A program made the translations under genes and the position numbers. Under the pieces are notes generated by a model, which worked only from the letters and a program-made list of their open reading frames with translations, had not been told where the DNA came from and searched no databases. 64,000 bases of DNA from Listeria monocytogenes (GTDB lineage Bacteria; Bacillota; Bacilli; Lactobacillales; Listeriaceae), in assembly GCF_900187225.1 (NCBI RefSeq), contig NZ_LT906436.1, forward strand, positions 1,426,001-1,490,000, read 5' to 3'. Shown here piece after piece: positions 1 through 9,156 of this stretch. Positions within the stretch are counted from its first letter, which is position 1, and each line of letters starts with the position of its first letter.

Positions 1-313
1 TTAAAACAGCATCCATACCACCAAGCGTGGCAACTTCTTTTGTAAAAGCGATTGTTTCAGCTGTGTTATTGGAGCCTGTTCCAGCAATTAATTTCGCACG
101 TCCGTCATTAGTTTCAATTACTTGGCGAAATAATTTTATTTTTTCATCATGGGATAAAGTTGGAGATTCGCCAGTTGTTCCAGCGATTACTAAACCGTCT
201 GAGCCATTTTTGATTAAGTGATTCACGAGATGATGAATTCTTTTTTTGCATACTTTATCTTTCTCTGGGTGAATTGGTGTCACCATTGCTGTAATTACTT
301 TCCCTAAATCCAT
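1..313 (-). CDS. dapA: 4-hydroxy-tetrahydrodipicolinate synthase, N-terminal part
   Basis: Condenses pyruvate with aspartate semialdehyde in the lysine and diaminopimelate pathway. Only the first 104 codons are present; the gene runs off the left edge. The translation starts MDLGKVITAMVTP and holds the family signature GTTGES, part of the active site of the DHDPS/NAL aldolase superfamily. The ATG at 311-313 follows an AAGGAGG ribosome site. It is 14 bases downstream of dapG and is the third gene of an asd-dapG-dapA operon, as in Bacillus subtilis. The catalytic lysine lies outside the window. Confidence 0.93.
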   Translation of the reverse strand, partial: MDLGKVITAMVTPIHPEKDKVCKKRIHHLVNHLIKNGSDGLVIAGTTGESPTLSHDEKIKLFRQVIETNDGRAKLIAGTGSNNTAETIAFTKEVATLGGMDAVL

Positions 314-327
314 CTTTCATTTCCTCC

Positions 328-1539
328 TTACTTAATTTCCAAACAAAATACGTCATGAAGGGCATTGACTGCTGAAATTAAGTCCTTTTCTCTTACTAAT
401 ACCCAAATAGTAGTATGACTATCCGCTGATTGTAAAATTGGGATATTTTTTTCAGATAATGCGCCAACGATTTTTGCAGTAACACCGGGAACACCTGTGA
501 TTCCGGCGCCAACAATAGAAACTTTCGCACAAGCTTGTCGTACAGTTGTTTGTAAGTCTGCATCTTCTAATAGTTGTTTTACTACATGAGATTTTTCTTC
601 GGGTACCGTAAAAATGACAGAGTTAGTAGAGATGTTAATGAAATCAAGGCTGATTCCTGCATCTGCTAATATTTTAAAAGCGAGTTGTTGTGCTTTTACA
701 GTATCCGTTTGTACTGATATTTGTGTTAAATTGGTTACATGAGCTACGCCGGTTACCATTCGTTCTTTCACGTCAAAATGACCTGAATCATCAGCTAGTG
801 AAGTGACAAGTGTTCCGGTGCTTTCCAAATAGGTAGAACGAATCCGCATTGGTATTTTTGCAGTCATCGCAATCTCAACTGCACGTGGATGGATAACTTT
901 TGCACCTTGATATGCCATATTGCTCACTTCGTTATAACTTACTCGTGGTAGTGAACGCGCGTGTTCTACGATACGTGGATCGGCTGTCATCATTCCATCT
1001 ACATCCGTAAAGATATCAATATAGTTTGCTTGTAACGAAACTCCTAGAGCTGCTGCGGATGTATCACTTCCTCCGCGTCCTAATGTGGAAATATCCCCAT
1101 TTGCAGTAATACCTTGGAAGCCAGCAACTACTGCTACATCAAGGTTCGTTAATGCGTCTTTCAAACGAGCTGTATCCACTTCTGTGATTTTTGCATTTAA
1201 ATGGTCGTCTGATGTAATGATGCCTGCTTGACCACCAGAAAACGCCTCTGCTTTAATATTTGCTTCTTTTAACATATTTGTAAATACAGATGCTGAAATA
1301 GTTTCGCCGACAGAGAGTAAAGTATCTTGTTCTCTAGCTGTTAGCTTTGTATTTTTAGCACCAATAAGTTCTAATAGTGTGTCGGTCGCATAAGGATCTC
1401 CGTATCTACCAATGGCTGAAACGACAACAACAACTTTATATCCTTCTTTTAGTACTTGTTTGATATGATTGAATGCCATCAAACGTGATTTTTCATTTTG
1501 TACGGATGTTCCGCCAAATTTTTGGACAATAATTTTCAT
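328..1539 (-). CDS. dapG: Aspartate kinase (aspartokinase I type)
   Basis: Phosphorylates aspartate, the first step towards lysine, threonine, methionine and diaminopimelate. At 403 aa it has the N-terminal kinase motif KFGGTSV (residues 7-13), the GRGGSDTSA nucleotide-binding loop and FTDVDG-TADPR in the kinase domain. Two ACT-like regulatory domains fill the last 140 or so residues. The start follows GAGGTG. Position between asd and dapA matches B. subtilis dapG, whose product is inhibited by diaminopimelate; the effector of this protein is inferred from that synteny. A lysC-type isozyme elsewhere in the genome cannot be excluded. Confidence 0.92.
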   Translation of the reverse strand: MKIIVQKFGGTSVQNEKSRLMAFNHIKQVLKEGYKVVVVVSAIGRYGDPYATDTLLELIGAKNTKLTAREQDTLLSVGETISASVFTNMLKEANIKAEAFSGGQAGIITSDDHLNAKITEVDTARLKDALTNLDVAVVAGFQGITANGDISTLGRGGSDTSAAALGVSLQANYIDIFTDVDGMMTADPRIVEHARSLPRVSYNEVSNMAYQGAKVIHPRAVEIAMTAKIPMRIRSTYLESTGTLVTSLADDSGHFDVKERMVTGVAHVTNLTQISVQTDTVKAQQLAFKILADAGISLDFINISTNSVIFTVPEEKSHVVKQLLEDADLQTTVRQACAKVSIVGAGITGVPGVTAKIVGALSEKNIPILQSADSHTTIWVLVREKDLISAVNALHDVFCLEIK

Positions 1540-1550
1540 TACTTACACCT

Positions 1551-2594
1551 CTAAATAATCGCTAATTTAACTAAACTTTCAGCTATTTGAATCGAATTCC
1601 ATGCGGCACCTTTTAGTAAATTATCAGAAACAATCCACATATGAAAACCTTTAGGGTCGTCTATGTCAGCACGAATACGACCAACGAAGACTTCCTTCTT
1701 ACCTGCAGCTTGAACAGCTTGTGGGTAAACTTGATTTTCTGGGTCATCTTCTAGGACAATACCAGGTGCATTTTTTAGTGCATTTTGGATTTCTTTAGCA
1801 GTTATGCCTTCTTTATCCACTTCGATATAAACACTTTCAGAGTGTCCGCTAACTACTGGGATACGAACGCACGTAGCAGAAACTTTTATTGTGTTGTCTT
1901 CCATGATTTTTTTTGTTTCATTGATCATTTTCATTTCTTCGTATGTATAGTCATTCTCTGTGAAAACGTCAATTTGTGGCAATGCATTAAAAGCGATTGG
2001 ATAATGTTTTTTGTCCCCTTTAACGGGCATGATTTGTGGAGTGAATTCTTTGTTATCCAGAACAGCTCTGCTACCGTCTTTTAATTCTTGAATTGCGCTT
2101 ACACCAGAGCCAGAAACAGCTTGATAAGTGGAAACAATAATACGATTTAAGCCGAATGCTTCTCGAATCGGTTCGAGGGCTGCTACCATCTGAATAGTGG
2201 AACAGTTAGGATTAGCAATAATACCATTATGAGAGAAAAGTGCTTTTTCATTCACTTCAGGAACGACTAATGGAACTGTTGGATCCATACGATATGCACT
2301 CGTGTTATCAATAACGATAGCTCCACGTTTAACTGCTTCTTTCGCAAGTGCTTTCGATACAGAACCACCAGCGCTAAATAAAGCGATATCAACGCCTTCA
2401 AAACTTTCAGGTGTGGCTTCTTGAATAGTTACTTCTTCACCGCGGAAGGATAGTTTTTTTCCAGCAGAACGAATAGAAGACAAGAATGAAACTTGCTTTA
2501 TCTTAAAAGTCGCCGCCTCTTCTAGTAATTCAATCATTTGGGTACCAACTGCACCAGTTGCACCTACAACTGCGACATGATAGCTTTTTGTCAT
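1551..2594 (-). CDS. asd: Aspartate-semialdehyde dehydrogenase
   Basis: NADPH-dependent reduction of aspartyl phosphate to aspartate semialdehyde, the branch point to lysine/DAP and to threonine/methionine. At 347 aa it is full length. The N-terminus carries the Rossmann motif VVGATGAVG, and NPNCSTIQ holds the catalytic cysteine. It is the first gene of asd-dapG-dapA and ends 11 bases before dapG. The ATG follows AAGGAGG. In B. subtilis this operon is preceded by spoVFA-spoVFB (dipicolinate synthase); here the upstream neighbour is a PBP gene instead. The 160 bases upstream contain a TATGAT -10 candidate near 2675 but no good -35. Confidence 0.95.
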   Translation of the reverse strand: MTKSYHVAVVGATGAVGTQMIELLEEAATFKIKQVSFLSSIRSAGKKLSFRGEEVTIQEATPESFEGVDIALFSAGGSVSKALAKEAVKRGAIVIDNTSAYRMDPTVPLVVPEVNEKALFSHNGIIANPNCSTIQMVAALEPIREAFGLNRIIVSTYQAVSGSGVSAIQELKDGSRAVLDNKEFTPQIMPVKGDKKHYPIAFNALPQIDVFTENDYTYEEMKMINETKKIMEDNTIKVSATCVRIPVVSGHSESVYIEVDKEGITAKEIQNALKNAPGIVLEDDPENQVYPQAVQAAGKKEVFVGRIRADIDDPKGFHMWIVSDNLLKGAAWNSIQIAESLVKLAII

Positions 2595-2755
2595 AGTTTA
2601 CAATTCCTCCTTCAATTTAATCCTCGTATTCCTGCCTAAAAACAGAAATCTGGTTAATTTTACACTTACTTTATCATACCATAAACAAAGCCATTTCGCA
2701 GTTTTTTATACGCATTAGCAACTATTTTTTTAAATTGTTTGTTAGTTTGAAATAA

Positions 2756-2789
2756 AAAAACCACTTTCAAATAAATGAAAGTGGTTTTT
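2756..2789 (-). terminator. Intrinsic terminator of the class B PBP gene
   Basis: A 14-bp perfect stem (2756-2769 with 2776-2789) whose outer pairs form A- and T-tracts on both strands. It lies just past the PBP stop, between it and asd. Confidence 0.85.
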
Positions 2790-2791
2790 GA

Positions 2792-4957
2792 TTAATTTTC
2801 GGTTTGTTCTGATTGTGCTTTCGCAGCTGCTTCTTTGTTGTTAATTGGTTGCTCTACTTTTGAAGTATCTTTTTTCGATTCAGATCGTTCTTTTTTAAGT
2901 TCGAAGTATTTGTCGAATACTTCTTTGGAGATTTTCATATTTGTTTTTTGGTCCGTACCATATGGACGATAAATCCAAGGAACAACAACGGAAATAGCTA
3001 TTTCTGGTTTTTCCACTGGCGCATAACCGACGAATGTCGTATTCCAAACACTGGCCATTTTGTTACCTTCTTTTGGTCCATCATAGAACGCATCCGCGGT
3101 GCCTGTCTTACCAGCGACATCGTAATCACTTGAAGTGAAAACAGTTCTTGCGGTACCTGTTGAACCATGTGTTACTTCATAGAAGCCTTGTTGTACTGTT
3201 TTGATATCACTTTCAGAAACACCGATTTTATTTAATACTTTTGGTTCATTAGCTGTTGCAAGTGTTCCAACAGAGTCACCATTAGTACTTGGATTTCTAA
3301 TTTCTTTTACCATACTAGGAGCGATTCTTGAACCCCCATTGGCAATAGTAGAAACATATTGAGCCATTTGTAGTGGCGTGTAGGAGTCATATTGTCCGAT
3401 AGCGAAATCGAGAATTTTACCGATTGTTTGGTCGTCCCCTTTATAACCAGTTTGTTCACCTGGGAGGTCGATGCCAGTTTTTACACCTAGACCGAATTGG
3501 TTGTAGTAGTAACGCATATCGTCAAAGGTGCTAAGTGGTGCTCTAAGAGGTCCGTTTGGTACATAGTTTGCGCCACCCATTTTCATTGCAACTTGGTACA
3601 TATAGGAGTTAGAAGAAATTTCTAAAGCTCCTACAGGATCAAGTGGTCTATTACCAGCTCCGGTTCTGTTAAACCATGAGCTCTTTGGTTTTGTTCCTTT
3701 TAGTACAATTGGTTGGTCAGTGAAAACAGTTTTGTTTGTAATAGCACCGTCCATAATACCACCAAGGATAGTAGAACCTTTGACAGCAGAGCCCATTGCG
3801 TAGGCAGTTGTAAATGTACCAAGGGAATAATCTTCAAACTCGCTCTTGTCATTTAGTTTCTGTCCTGCTAATGCAAGGACTTCTCCAGAATATGGATCCA
3901 TGGCAACAACGAATGCGCGGTCAAATAAATCTGAACCAGCATATTGTTTACCTTGTTTGATGTTTTTTTGGAGAATTTCTTCTACTGCTTTTTGAAATTC
4001 AACATCAACAGAAAGAACTAAATCTTTCCCTTTGGAGCCTTCGTATTTGTTGACAGTTTCAATAATATTACCTTTAGAATCAAGTACGCTTTCTGACTGA
4101 GATTTTGACCCAGCGAGCACACTTTCATATTGAGCTTCTAGATAGCTTTTACCAACGCGATCATTACGACTATATCCTTGAGATAAGTAGTATTCTGCTT
4201 TGTCTTTTGGTAGACCTTCTTTAGCTGTAGAAACAGAACCTAAAATCGAGCGTAAAGTTTCATCATACGTGTAATAGCGATTCCAGTCTGTAGTGGTGTC
4301 TACACCAGGTAAACTGTCCATGTTTTCACTGACACGTGCAATTTCTTCGTCTGTCACATCTTTATTTTTCACGACAGATTCAGTCATGGCATATCCAGTT
4401 GTCATTTTCTTATATATGGTTGCTACTTTTAAGTCTTCACTGGTTAAGCTAGCGATATCTTCTTTTGTCACTTTGTCAACTTGGATTTTGTAAGCTTTAG
4501 ATGAATCAAGCGCTTGTTCTTTCGCGGATAAGCGGTTTAAAGATTCAGTTTGATGCGTTAAAATCCAGTAATCTTTCAAATCACGATCAGTTAACTTTTC
4601 AGGCTCAACAGTAATTAGCTTTTCCAATGTTTGAGCTACATGTAGAGTTTCTGCAGTCTGTGTTTGTTGGCTACGTGTGTAGGTAATGGATTTAACCGCT
4701 GAATTACCAACCAACAAATTGTAATTCCGGTCATAAATGCTACCACGTGGTACGTTTTTGGAAACTGTTACGTTATCTGTTTCTTCTAATTGACGTTTGT
4801 ACGTATCCCCTTGCACGATTTGAACAATACCAAGTCGTAAAATTAACACGGAGAATAATATAAAAATAATAAAGAATAGAATATTTAAACGTAGTGGAAT
4901 GATGGCGCGTTTCTTCTTAGTGGAATCTTTTTTCTTTTTTCTAAAATTTAGTTTCAC
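2792..4957 (-). CDS. pbpB1: Class B penicillin-binding protein (transpeptidase)
   Basis: Cross-links peptidoglycan on the outer face of the membrane. The 721-aa protein has a lysine-rich cytoplasmic start, one membrane segment at about residues 23-46, a dimerisation region, and a transpeptidase domain with SAVK (serine 390), SSN (448-450) and KTG (617-619). The tail after residue 690 is rich in K, E and Q. A GTG start is used, 8 bases after GAGGT. The family is the PbpA/PbpH (PBP2-like) elongation transpeptidases; the symbol follows my memory of Listeria nomenclature. It is a single-gene unit with its own promoter (4994-5022) and terminator. Confidence 0.88.
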   Translation of the reverse strand: MKLNFRKKKKDSTKKKRAIIPLRLNILFFIIFILFSVLILRLGIVQIVQGDTYKRQLEETDNVTVSKNVPRGSIYDRNYNLLVGNSAVKSITYTRSQQTQTAETLHVAQTLEKLITVEPEKLTDRDLKDYWILTHQTESLNRLSAKEQALDSSKAYKIQVDKVTKEDIASLTSEDLKVATIYKKMTTGYAMTESVVKNKDVTDEEIARVSENMDSLPGVDTTTDWNRYYTYDETLRSILGSVSTAKEGLPKDKAEYYLSQGYSRNDRVGKSYLEAQYESVLAGSKSQSESVLDSKGNIIETVNKYEGSKGKDLVLSVDVEFQKAVEEILQKNIKQGKQYAGSDLFDRAFVVAMDPYSGEVLALAGQKLNDKSEFEDYSLGTFTTAYAMGSAVKGSTILGGIMDGAITNKTVFTDQPIVLKGTKPKSSWFNRTGAGNRPLDPVGALEISSNSYMYQVAMKMGGANYVPNGPLRAPLSTFDDMRYYYNQFGLGVKTGIDLPGEQTGYKGDDQTIGKILDFAIGQYDSYTPLQMAQYVSTIANGGSRIAPSMVKEIRNPSTNGDSVGTLATANEPKVLNKIGVSESDIKTVQQGFYEVTHGSTGTARTVFTSSDYDVAGKTGTADAFYDGPKEGNKMASVWNTTFVGYAPVEKPEIAISVVVPWIYRPYGTDQKTNMKISKEVFDKYFELKKERSESKKDTSKVEQPINNKEAAAKAQSEQTEN

Positions 4958-4993
4958 GCATAGTTACCTCACTTTTCAATAATACCTTTCCCT

Positions 4994-5022
4994 ATTGTAG
5001 CTGAAATAACATGATTTTTCCA
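4994..5022 (-). promoter_or_regulatory. Putative SigA promoter of the PBP gene
   Basis: On the minus strand TGGAAA-N17-TACAAT, about 40 bases before the GTG start. Four of six -35 bases and five of six -10 bases match consensus. Confidence 0.5.
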
Positions 5023-5052
5023 CTGTAAGTTGATTAGAAATTCATTAGAAAT

Positions 5053-5079
5053 TAAAAAAGACCCACCGAAGTGAGTCTT
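5053..5079 (-). terminator. Intrinsic terminator of sodA
   Basis: A 9-bp stem closed by a UUCG tetraloop with C-G closing pair, followed on the minus strand by TTTTTT. It sits 8 bases after the sodA stop. Confidence 0.85.
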
Positions 5080-5086
5080 ATGATTA

Positions 5087-5695
5087 TTATTTAGCTGCGT
5101 CAAAGCGTTTGTTAGCTTCATCCCAGTTAATAACATTCCAAAATGTGTCGATATATTCAGGACGACGGTTTTGGAATTTAAGGTAGTAAGCATGTTCCCA
5201 AACATCTAAGCCAAGAACGGGTGTTTTGCCATCGCTTAATGGAGAATCTTGGTTAGCTGTAGAAACGATTTCTAATTTGCCATCATTAACTACTAGCCAA
5301 GCCCAACCAGAACCAAAACGTGCTGCAGCTGCTGCATTGAATTTTTCTTTAAATTCGTCAAAAGTACCGAATTCGCTTTCGATTGCTGCTTTTAAATTGC
5401 CAGTTGGAGCGCCGCCACCATTTGGGCTAAGAATAGACCAGAACAATGTATGGTTAGCATGCCCGCCACCGTGGTTACGGACAGCGCCGCGAATATCTTC
5501 AGGAACGCTATCTAGGTTAGTAACTAATTCTTCCGCAGATTTGCTTGCAAGTTCAGGATGACCAGCAACCGCTTCATTTAGTTTTGTTACATAAGTATTG
5601 TGGTGCTTTGTATAGTGAATTTCCATGGTTTCTTTATCAAAATTCGGCTCCAAAGCATCATAAGTATAAGGTAATTTAGGTAATTCGTAAGTCAT
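5087..5695 (-). CDS. sodA: Superoxide dismutase (Mn/Fe family)
   Basis: Dismutates superoxide to peroxide and oxygen in the cytoplasm. It is 202 aa with an N-terminal helical-hairpin domain (H27 in EIHYTKHH), a second histidine motif [11 protein letters not shown], and the C-terminal metal site DVWEHAYY, giving the three His and one Asp ligands of the family. The glycine-rich GGGHANH context favours manganese, but metal choice is an inference. The ATG follows AAGGAGG. The gene is monocistronic, ending in a UUCG-loop terminator. Confidence 0.96.
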   Translation of the reverse strand: MTYELPKLPYTYDALEPNFDKETMEIHYTKHHNTYVTKLNEAVAGHPELASKSAEELVTNLDSVPEDIRGAVRNHGGGHANHTLFWSILSPNGGGAPTGNLKAAIESEFGTFDEFKEKFNAAAAARFGSGWAWLVVNDGKLEIVSTANQDSPLSDGKTPVLGLDVWEHAYYLKFQNRRPEYIDTFWNVINWDEANKRFDAAK

Positions 5696-5995
5696 TAAAA
5701 ATTCCTCCTTGTATTGTTTTTACGTGAAAAGAAATGACGTATAAGGCAAAAGTTTCATGTCCTATTTCAATAGAACTACTATCAACCTTAAAAACAGTTT
5801 CTTCTTACACCATTTAGCCTACCATGCTCCCTAAATGCTTGCAATTTTTCTGCTCAGTGATGTTTCAACATTGATTTTGCGACCATTTCAAGCTATGATT
5901 AAGTTTAGGTGGAAAAGTACGCTCTTTTGCACATACATGTATCTTTTTCCCTGAAACTCAAAAGTTAAACCATTAGGCGAGGTGTTGAAAAAAGA
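5696..5995. other. Divergent sodA / DUF1189 intergenic region
   Basis: Three hundred bases without a gene. It contains the plus-strand promoter at 5871-5899. For sodA I see only a weak minus-strand TTGCAA-N17-TAGGCT pair around 5810-5840. No SigB-type promoter, riboswitch or small ORF with a ribosome site was recognised. Confidence 0.5.
5871..5899 (+). promoter_or_regulatory. Putative SigA promoter of the DUF1189 gene
   Basis: TTGATT-N17-TATGAT, giving a leader of about 90 bases before the ATG at 5996. Confidence 0.5.
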
Positions 5996-6796
5996 ATGAA
6001 TATTTTTAAACGCTTCTGGAAGAGCTTATATTCCCCTGCGGATATTGCATCGTTTCGAAATGATAAAATTAGAAAAAGTATCGTGTACATTATTGTTTTA
6101 TCATTTGTAACATTCCTTCCATTAGCATATTTTACGAACGTCACAACAAAAAATGCGCTCAAAGTTGGCGAAGAAACTATTACCAATGAAATACCCAATT
6201 TCAAAGTGACTGATGGCAAATTAGTGTTAACAGATAAAAATGCAAAAAATATACCTATCTCGATTGATCAAGATGAACTACATATTTATTTTGATGCTTC
6301 CGGAACACTGGATAAGGATGACGTAGATAATAAAATTGCTTCTTATGATAGCGCGGTAGCTTTTCTATCAGATAGTATTTATATTACTGCAGCTGGTGTT
6401 TCGCAATCTGTTAGTTATGACACGGCAGGAATTAGTGATAAGGCAGATTTAGTTCATTTATATAATTCGATTGAGTCATTAGCTAAATACTTTATTCCAA
6501 TTGCTTTACTAGTACTCTTTATCTTTACGCTAGGCTCGGTCTTCTTCCGAGTAGCACTGTATGCGCTTTTCGGATTTATTCTTTCTGGATTTGGCCGAAC
6601 TGGTATCGCCTTCCGCCAAAATTGGATGATTGCTTCTTACAGTATTACACTGGCAGCAGTGTTCACCATGATTATGGAAGCTTTACAAATTATTGTTCCT
6701 TTTGGAATGGAAATTAACATGGTCGTGAGTATGATTTTTGTTTTCCTTGCGATTCGTTCAATTCCTCCAAGCGAGCCTACAATTTTAGAGAAATAA
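5996..6796 (+). CDS. DUF1189 family membrane protein
   Basis: A 266-aa membrane protein of unknown function. One hydrophobic segment lies at about residues 27-47, followed by an extracytoplasmic stretch to about 160 rich in D, K and T. Three or four more hydrophobic segments fill residues 165-256. The N-terminal pattern (MNIFKRFWKSLYSP) is typical of DUF1189 proteins of Bacilli. The start follows GAGGTG with an 11-base spacer. It is monocistronic, with its own promoter and terminator. No catalytic residues are apparent. Confidence 0.8.
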   Translation: MNIFKRFWKSLYSPADIASFRNDKIRKSIVYIIVLSFVTFLPLAYFTNVTTKNALKVGEETITNEIPNFKVTDGKLVLTDKNAKNIPISIDQDELHIYFDASGTLDKDDVDNKIASYDSAVAFLSDSIYITAAGVSQSVSYDTAGISDKADLVHLYNSIESLAKYFIPIALLVLFIFTLGSVFFRVALYALFGFILSGFGRTGIAFRQNWMIASYSITLAAVFTMIMEALQIIVPFGMEINMVVSMIFVFLAIRSIPPSEPTILEK

Positions 6797-6801
6797 ATGA
6801 T

Positions 6802-6831
6802 AGCCACTTGCTCACGCAGGTGGCTTTTTTG
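6802..6831 (+). terminator. Intrinsic terminator of the DUF1189 gene
   Basis: A 10-bp stem with one G-U pair (6802-6811 with 6816-6825), followed by a run of T. Confidence 0.85.
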
Positions 6832-6844
6832 TGGCATCATTCAC

Positions 6845-6873
6845 GTGATTTTGTTTCATGAAAATGGTATGAT
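6845..6873 (+). promoter_or_regulatory. Putative promoter of ispG-azlCD
   Basis: GTGATT-N17-TATGAT, 36 bases before the ispG start. The -10 is good; the -35 is weak. Confidence 0.4.
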
Positions 6874-6908
6874 AAAAAAATAAAAGCTAGTCTAAAGGAG
6901 TGGTCTCT

Positions 6909-8015
6909 TTGAATGAAAGAATATTTCGCGAAAACACTCGCCCAGTCCAAGTGGGTAATTTAACTATTGGTGGCAGTGAGGAATTAACTATCCAAAGCAT
7001 GACTACTACAAAGACACATGATGTCGAAGCAACAGTAGCAGAAATTCACCGATTAGAAGAAGCTGGTTGTCAGATTGTGCGAGTTGCTTGTCCTGATGAA
7101 CGTGCAGCGAATGCTCTTAGTGCCATCAAGAAAAAGATTCATATTCCGCTTGTGGCAGATATTCATTTTGATTACCGACTAGCACTTAAAGCTATTGATG
7201 CAGGTGTTGACAAAATTCGGATTAATCCTGGTAACATTGGTCGCCGTGATCGGGTGGAAAAAGTGGTTAATTCTGCTAAAGCAAAAAATATTCCAATCCG
7301 TATTGGGGTTAATGCTGGTAGTTTAGAAAAGAAAATTATTCAAAAATATGGTTACCCTACTGCTGACGGAATGGTAGAAAGTGCACTTGCCCATATTAAA
7401 ATTCTCGAAGATTTAGATTTTTATGATATCATTGTTTCTTTGAAGGCTTCTGATGTGAATTTAGCAATTGAAGCTTATGATAAAGCTAGTCGCGCATTTA
7501 ATTATCCTCTGCATCTCGGAATTACAGAATCTGGTACACAATTTGCTGGAGGAATAAAAAGTGCTGCTGGTTTAGGAGCGATACTCAGTTTGGGCATTGG
7601 AAATACATTACGAGTATCTTTGAGTGCTGATCCTGTGGAAGAAATAAAAGTGGCCCGGGAAGTTTTAAAATCATTTGGTTTTTCCTCGAATGCCGCAATG
7701 CTTATCTCCTGCCCTACTTGCGGTCGAATAGAGATTGATTTAATTCGTATCGCTAATGAAGTGGAAAATTACATAGCAAAGATTGAAGTTCCGATTAAAG
7801 TAGCCGTGCTTGGCTGTGCGGTCAACGGCCCTGGAGAAGCTCGCGAAGCCGATATCGGAATTGCTGGTTCAAACGGAGAAGGCCTTCTTTTTAGACATGG
7901 TAAAATTATTCGAAAAGTACCGGAAGCTATTATGATAGACGAACTTAAGAAAGAAATTGATATTTTGGCAGAAGAATTTTTTGTGAAGAAAATAGATTTG
8001 GAAAGCCTTAGATAA
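6909..8015 (+). CDS. ispG: 4-hydroxy-3-methylbut-2-en-1-yl diphosphate synthase
   Basis: Penultimate step of the MEP isoprenoid pathway, an Fe-S enzyme converting MEcPP to HMBPP. It has a TIM-barrel N-terminal part and a C-terminal [4Fe-4S] part with C268 and C271 (SCPTCGR) and C303 ([11 protein letters not shown]). I chose the TTG at 6909 (368 aa) because AAAGGAG at 6894-6900 is 8 bases upstream; the in-frame GTG at 6900 overlaps that site. With ispH at 15656 it completes the end of the MEP pathway, a useful species marker in Listeria. Confidence 0.95.
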   Translation: MNERIFRENTRPVQVGNLTIGGSEELTIQSMTTTKTHDVEATVAEIHRLEEAGCQIVRVACPDERAANALSAIKKKIHIPLVADIHFDYRLALKAIDAGVDKIRINPGNIGRRDRVEKVVNSAKAKNIPIRIGVNAGSLEKKIIQKYGYPTADGMVESALAHIKILEDLDFYDIIVSLKASDVNLAIEAYDKASRAFNYPLHLGITESGTQFAGGIKSAAGLGAILSLGIGNTLRVSLSADPVEEIKVAREVLKSFGFSSNAAMLISCPTCGRIEIDLIRIANEVENYIAKIEVPIKVAVLGCAVNGPGEAREADIGIAGSNGEGLLFRHGKIIRKVPEAIMIDELKKEIDILAEEFFVKKIDLESLR

Positions 8016-8050
8016 TCGTATCAAGGTTTTTGTTTCAAGGGGGATTATCG

Positions 8051-8758
8051 TTGGAAAAAGAAAATGAGCTCAGTTTTTATGATGGTGTTAAAGCCTGTCT
8101 CCCTACCGTCCTTGGTTATGCTGGGATTGGTATTGCTGCAGGAGTAGTAGGAAAAGCATCCCATTTAAGCCTTTTAGAAGTGACATTACTTGCGATTATC
8201 GTTTACGCAGGTGCGGCGCAATTTATTATTTCTGGTTTGTTATTACTACAGAGTCCGATATCAGCAATCATTTTTACTACTTTTTTAATTAATTCAAGGC
8301 ATTTTTTAATGAGTATGGCGGAAGCTCCTCATTTTAAGAAGTATTCATTGTGGAATAATATTGGGATTGGTTCTCTTCTCACAGACGAAACGTTTGGTGT
8401 ATCGATGAATCATATTGGCAATAAAAAAACTGTTAGTGCTAAATGGATGCACGGAATAAATATAACTGCCTATCTGGCATGGATTGTCGCCTGTATTGTT
8501 GGTGCATTTATTGGTAATTGGCTGCCAAATCCAGAACAATTTGGTTTAGATTTTGCTTTGTCTGCTATGTTTATCGGCTTACTTTATTTACAAGTAGTTA
8601 GCGACAAAAGTAAAAAAATGAGTACAAGTTTGTTAGTGATGGTACTTGTTGCAGTGTTTTTGATTCTGTTTATGCGAGTTATGACACCTGAACTAGCTAT
8701 TTTAACCGCGACGTTACTTGGATGTTTGATGGGAGTGATTTTAGAGAGATGGCGTTAA
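8051..8758 (+). CDS. azlC: AzlC family branched-chain amino acid exporter subunit
   Basis: Large subunit of a two-component efflux pump for branched-chain amino acids or analogues, in the membrane. The 235-aa product has several hydrophobic segments and the family region YAGAAQFI followed by NSRHFLM. The TTG at 8051 is preceded 6 bases upstream by AAGGGGGA, so the in-frame TTG at 8030 is unlikely. The stop overlaps the azlD start. It probably shares the ispG transcript (35-base gap). Substrate is assigned from the family only. Confidence 0.87.
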   Translation: MEKENELSFYDGVKACLPTVLGYAGIGIAAGVVGKASHLSLLEVTLLAIIVYAGAAQFIISGLLLLQSPISAIIFTTFLINSRHFLMSMAEAPHFKKYSLWNNIGIGSLLTDETFGVSMNHIGNKKTVSAKWMHGINITAYLAWIVACIVGAFIGNWLPNPEQFGLDFALSAMFIGLLYLQVVSDKSKKMSTSLLVMVLVAVFLILFMRVMTPELAILTATLLGCLMGVILERWR

Positions 8759-9075
8759 GTTCTTATACTTTATTTGTTATTATTGGTTGCGGTCTTGTAA
8801 CTTTTATACCGCGTGTCTTGCCGTTTATATTTGTTCGTAAATTACAGCTTCCAGATGTAGTGATTCGCTATTTATCGTATGTCCCCCTTTGCATTCTTAC
8901 AGCGCTATTCGTTCAAAGTTTATTGATCACAAGGGAAAATAGTTTTCCGGGAATTAATATCGAAAATCTACTCGCTTCATTGCCTACCATTATTACAGCC
9001 ATCTTAACAAAAAATCTAATGTGGATTGTCGTAGTTGGTATTATTTCCATGGCCCTAATACGTTTATTTGCATAG
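8749..9075 (+). CDS. azlD: AzlD family branched-chain amino acid exporter subunit
   Basis: Small membrane subunit partnering AzlC. It has 108 aa with about four hydrophobic segments, including the typical RVLPFIFVRKLQLP segment and a YVPLCILTALFVQSL helix. The ATG at 8749 lies inside the end of azlC (10-base overlap), so the two are translationally coupled. The ribosome site is weak, consistent with coupling. Confidence 0.87.
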   Translation: MALSSYTLFVIIGCGLVTFIPRVLPFIFVRKLQLPDVVIRYLSYVPLCILTALFVQSLLITRENSFPGINIENLLASLPTIITAILTKNLMWIVVVGIISMALIRLFA

Positions 9076-9132
9076 AAAAGCCCTTTACTGGCGTGTGTTT
9101 TTGACGGGAATCAAAACCAGTAAAGGGCTTTT
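9076..9132. terminator. Bidirectional terminator between azlD and prsA
   Basis: A 16-bp perfect stem (9076-9091 with 9117-9132) flanked by A- and T-runs, with a second small hairpin in the 25-base loop. It serves the convergent azlD and prsA genes. Confidence 0.85.
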
Positions 9133-9156
9133 AATATAGGTGGATCCGAAATAACT

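Noticed and set aside
5933-5942. A 10-bp palindrome ATACATGTAT upstream of the DUF1189 gene
   Set aside because: Short and AT-rich; no regulator consensus recognised, and such palindromes arise often by chance.
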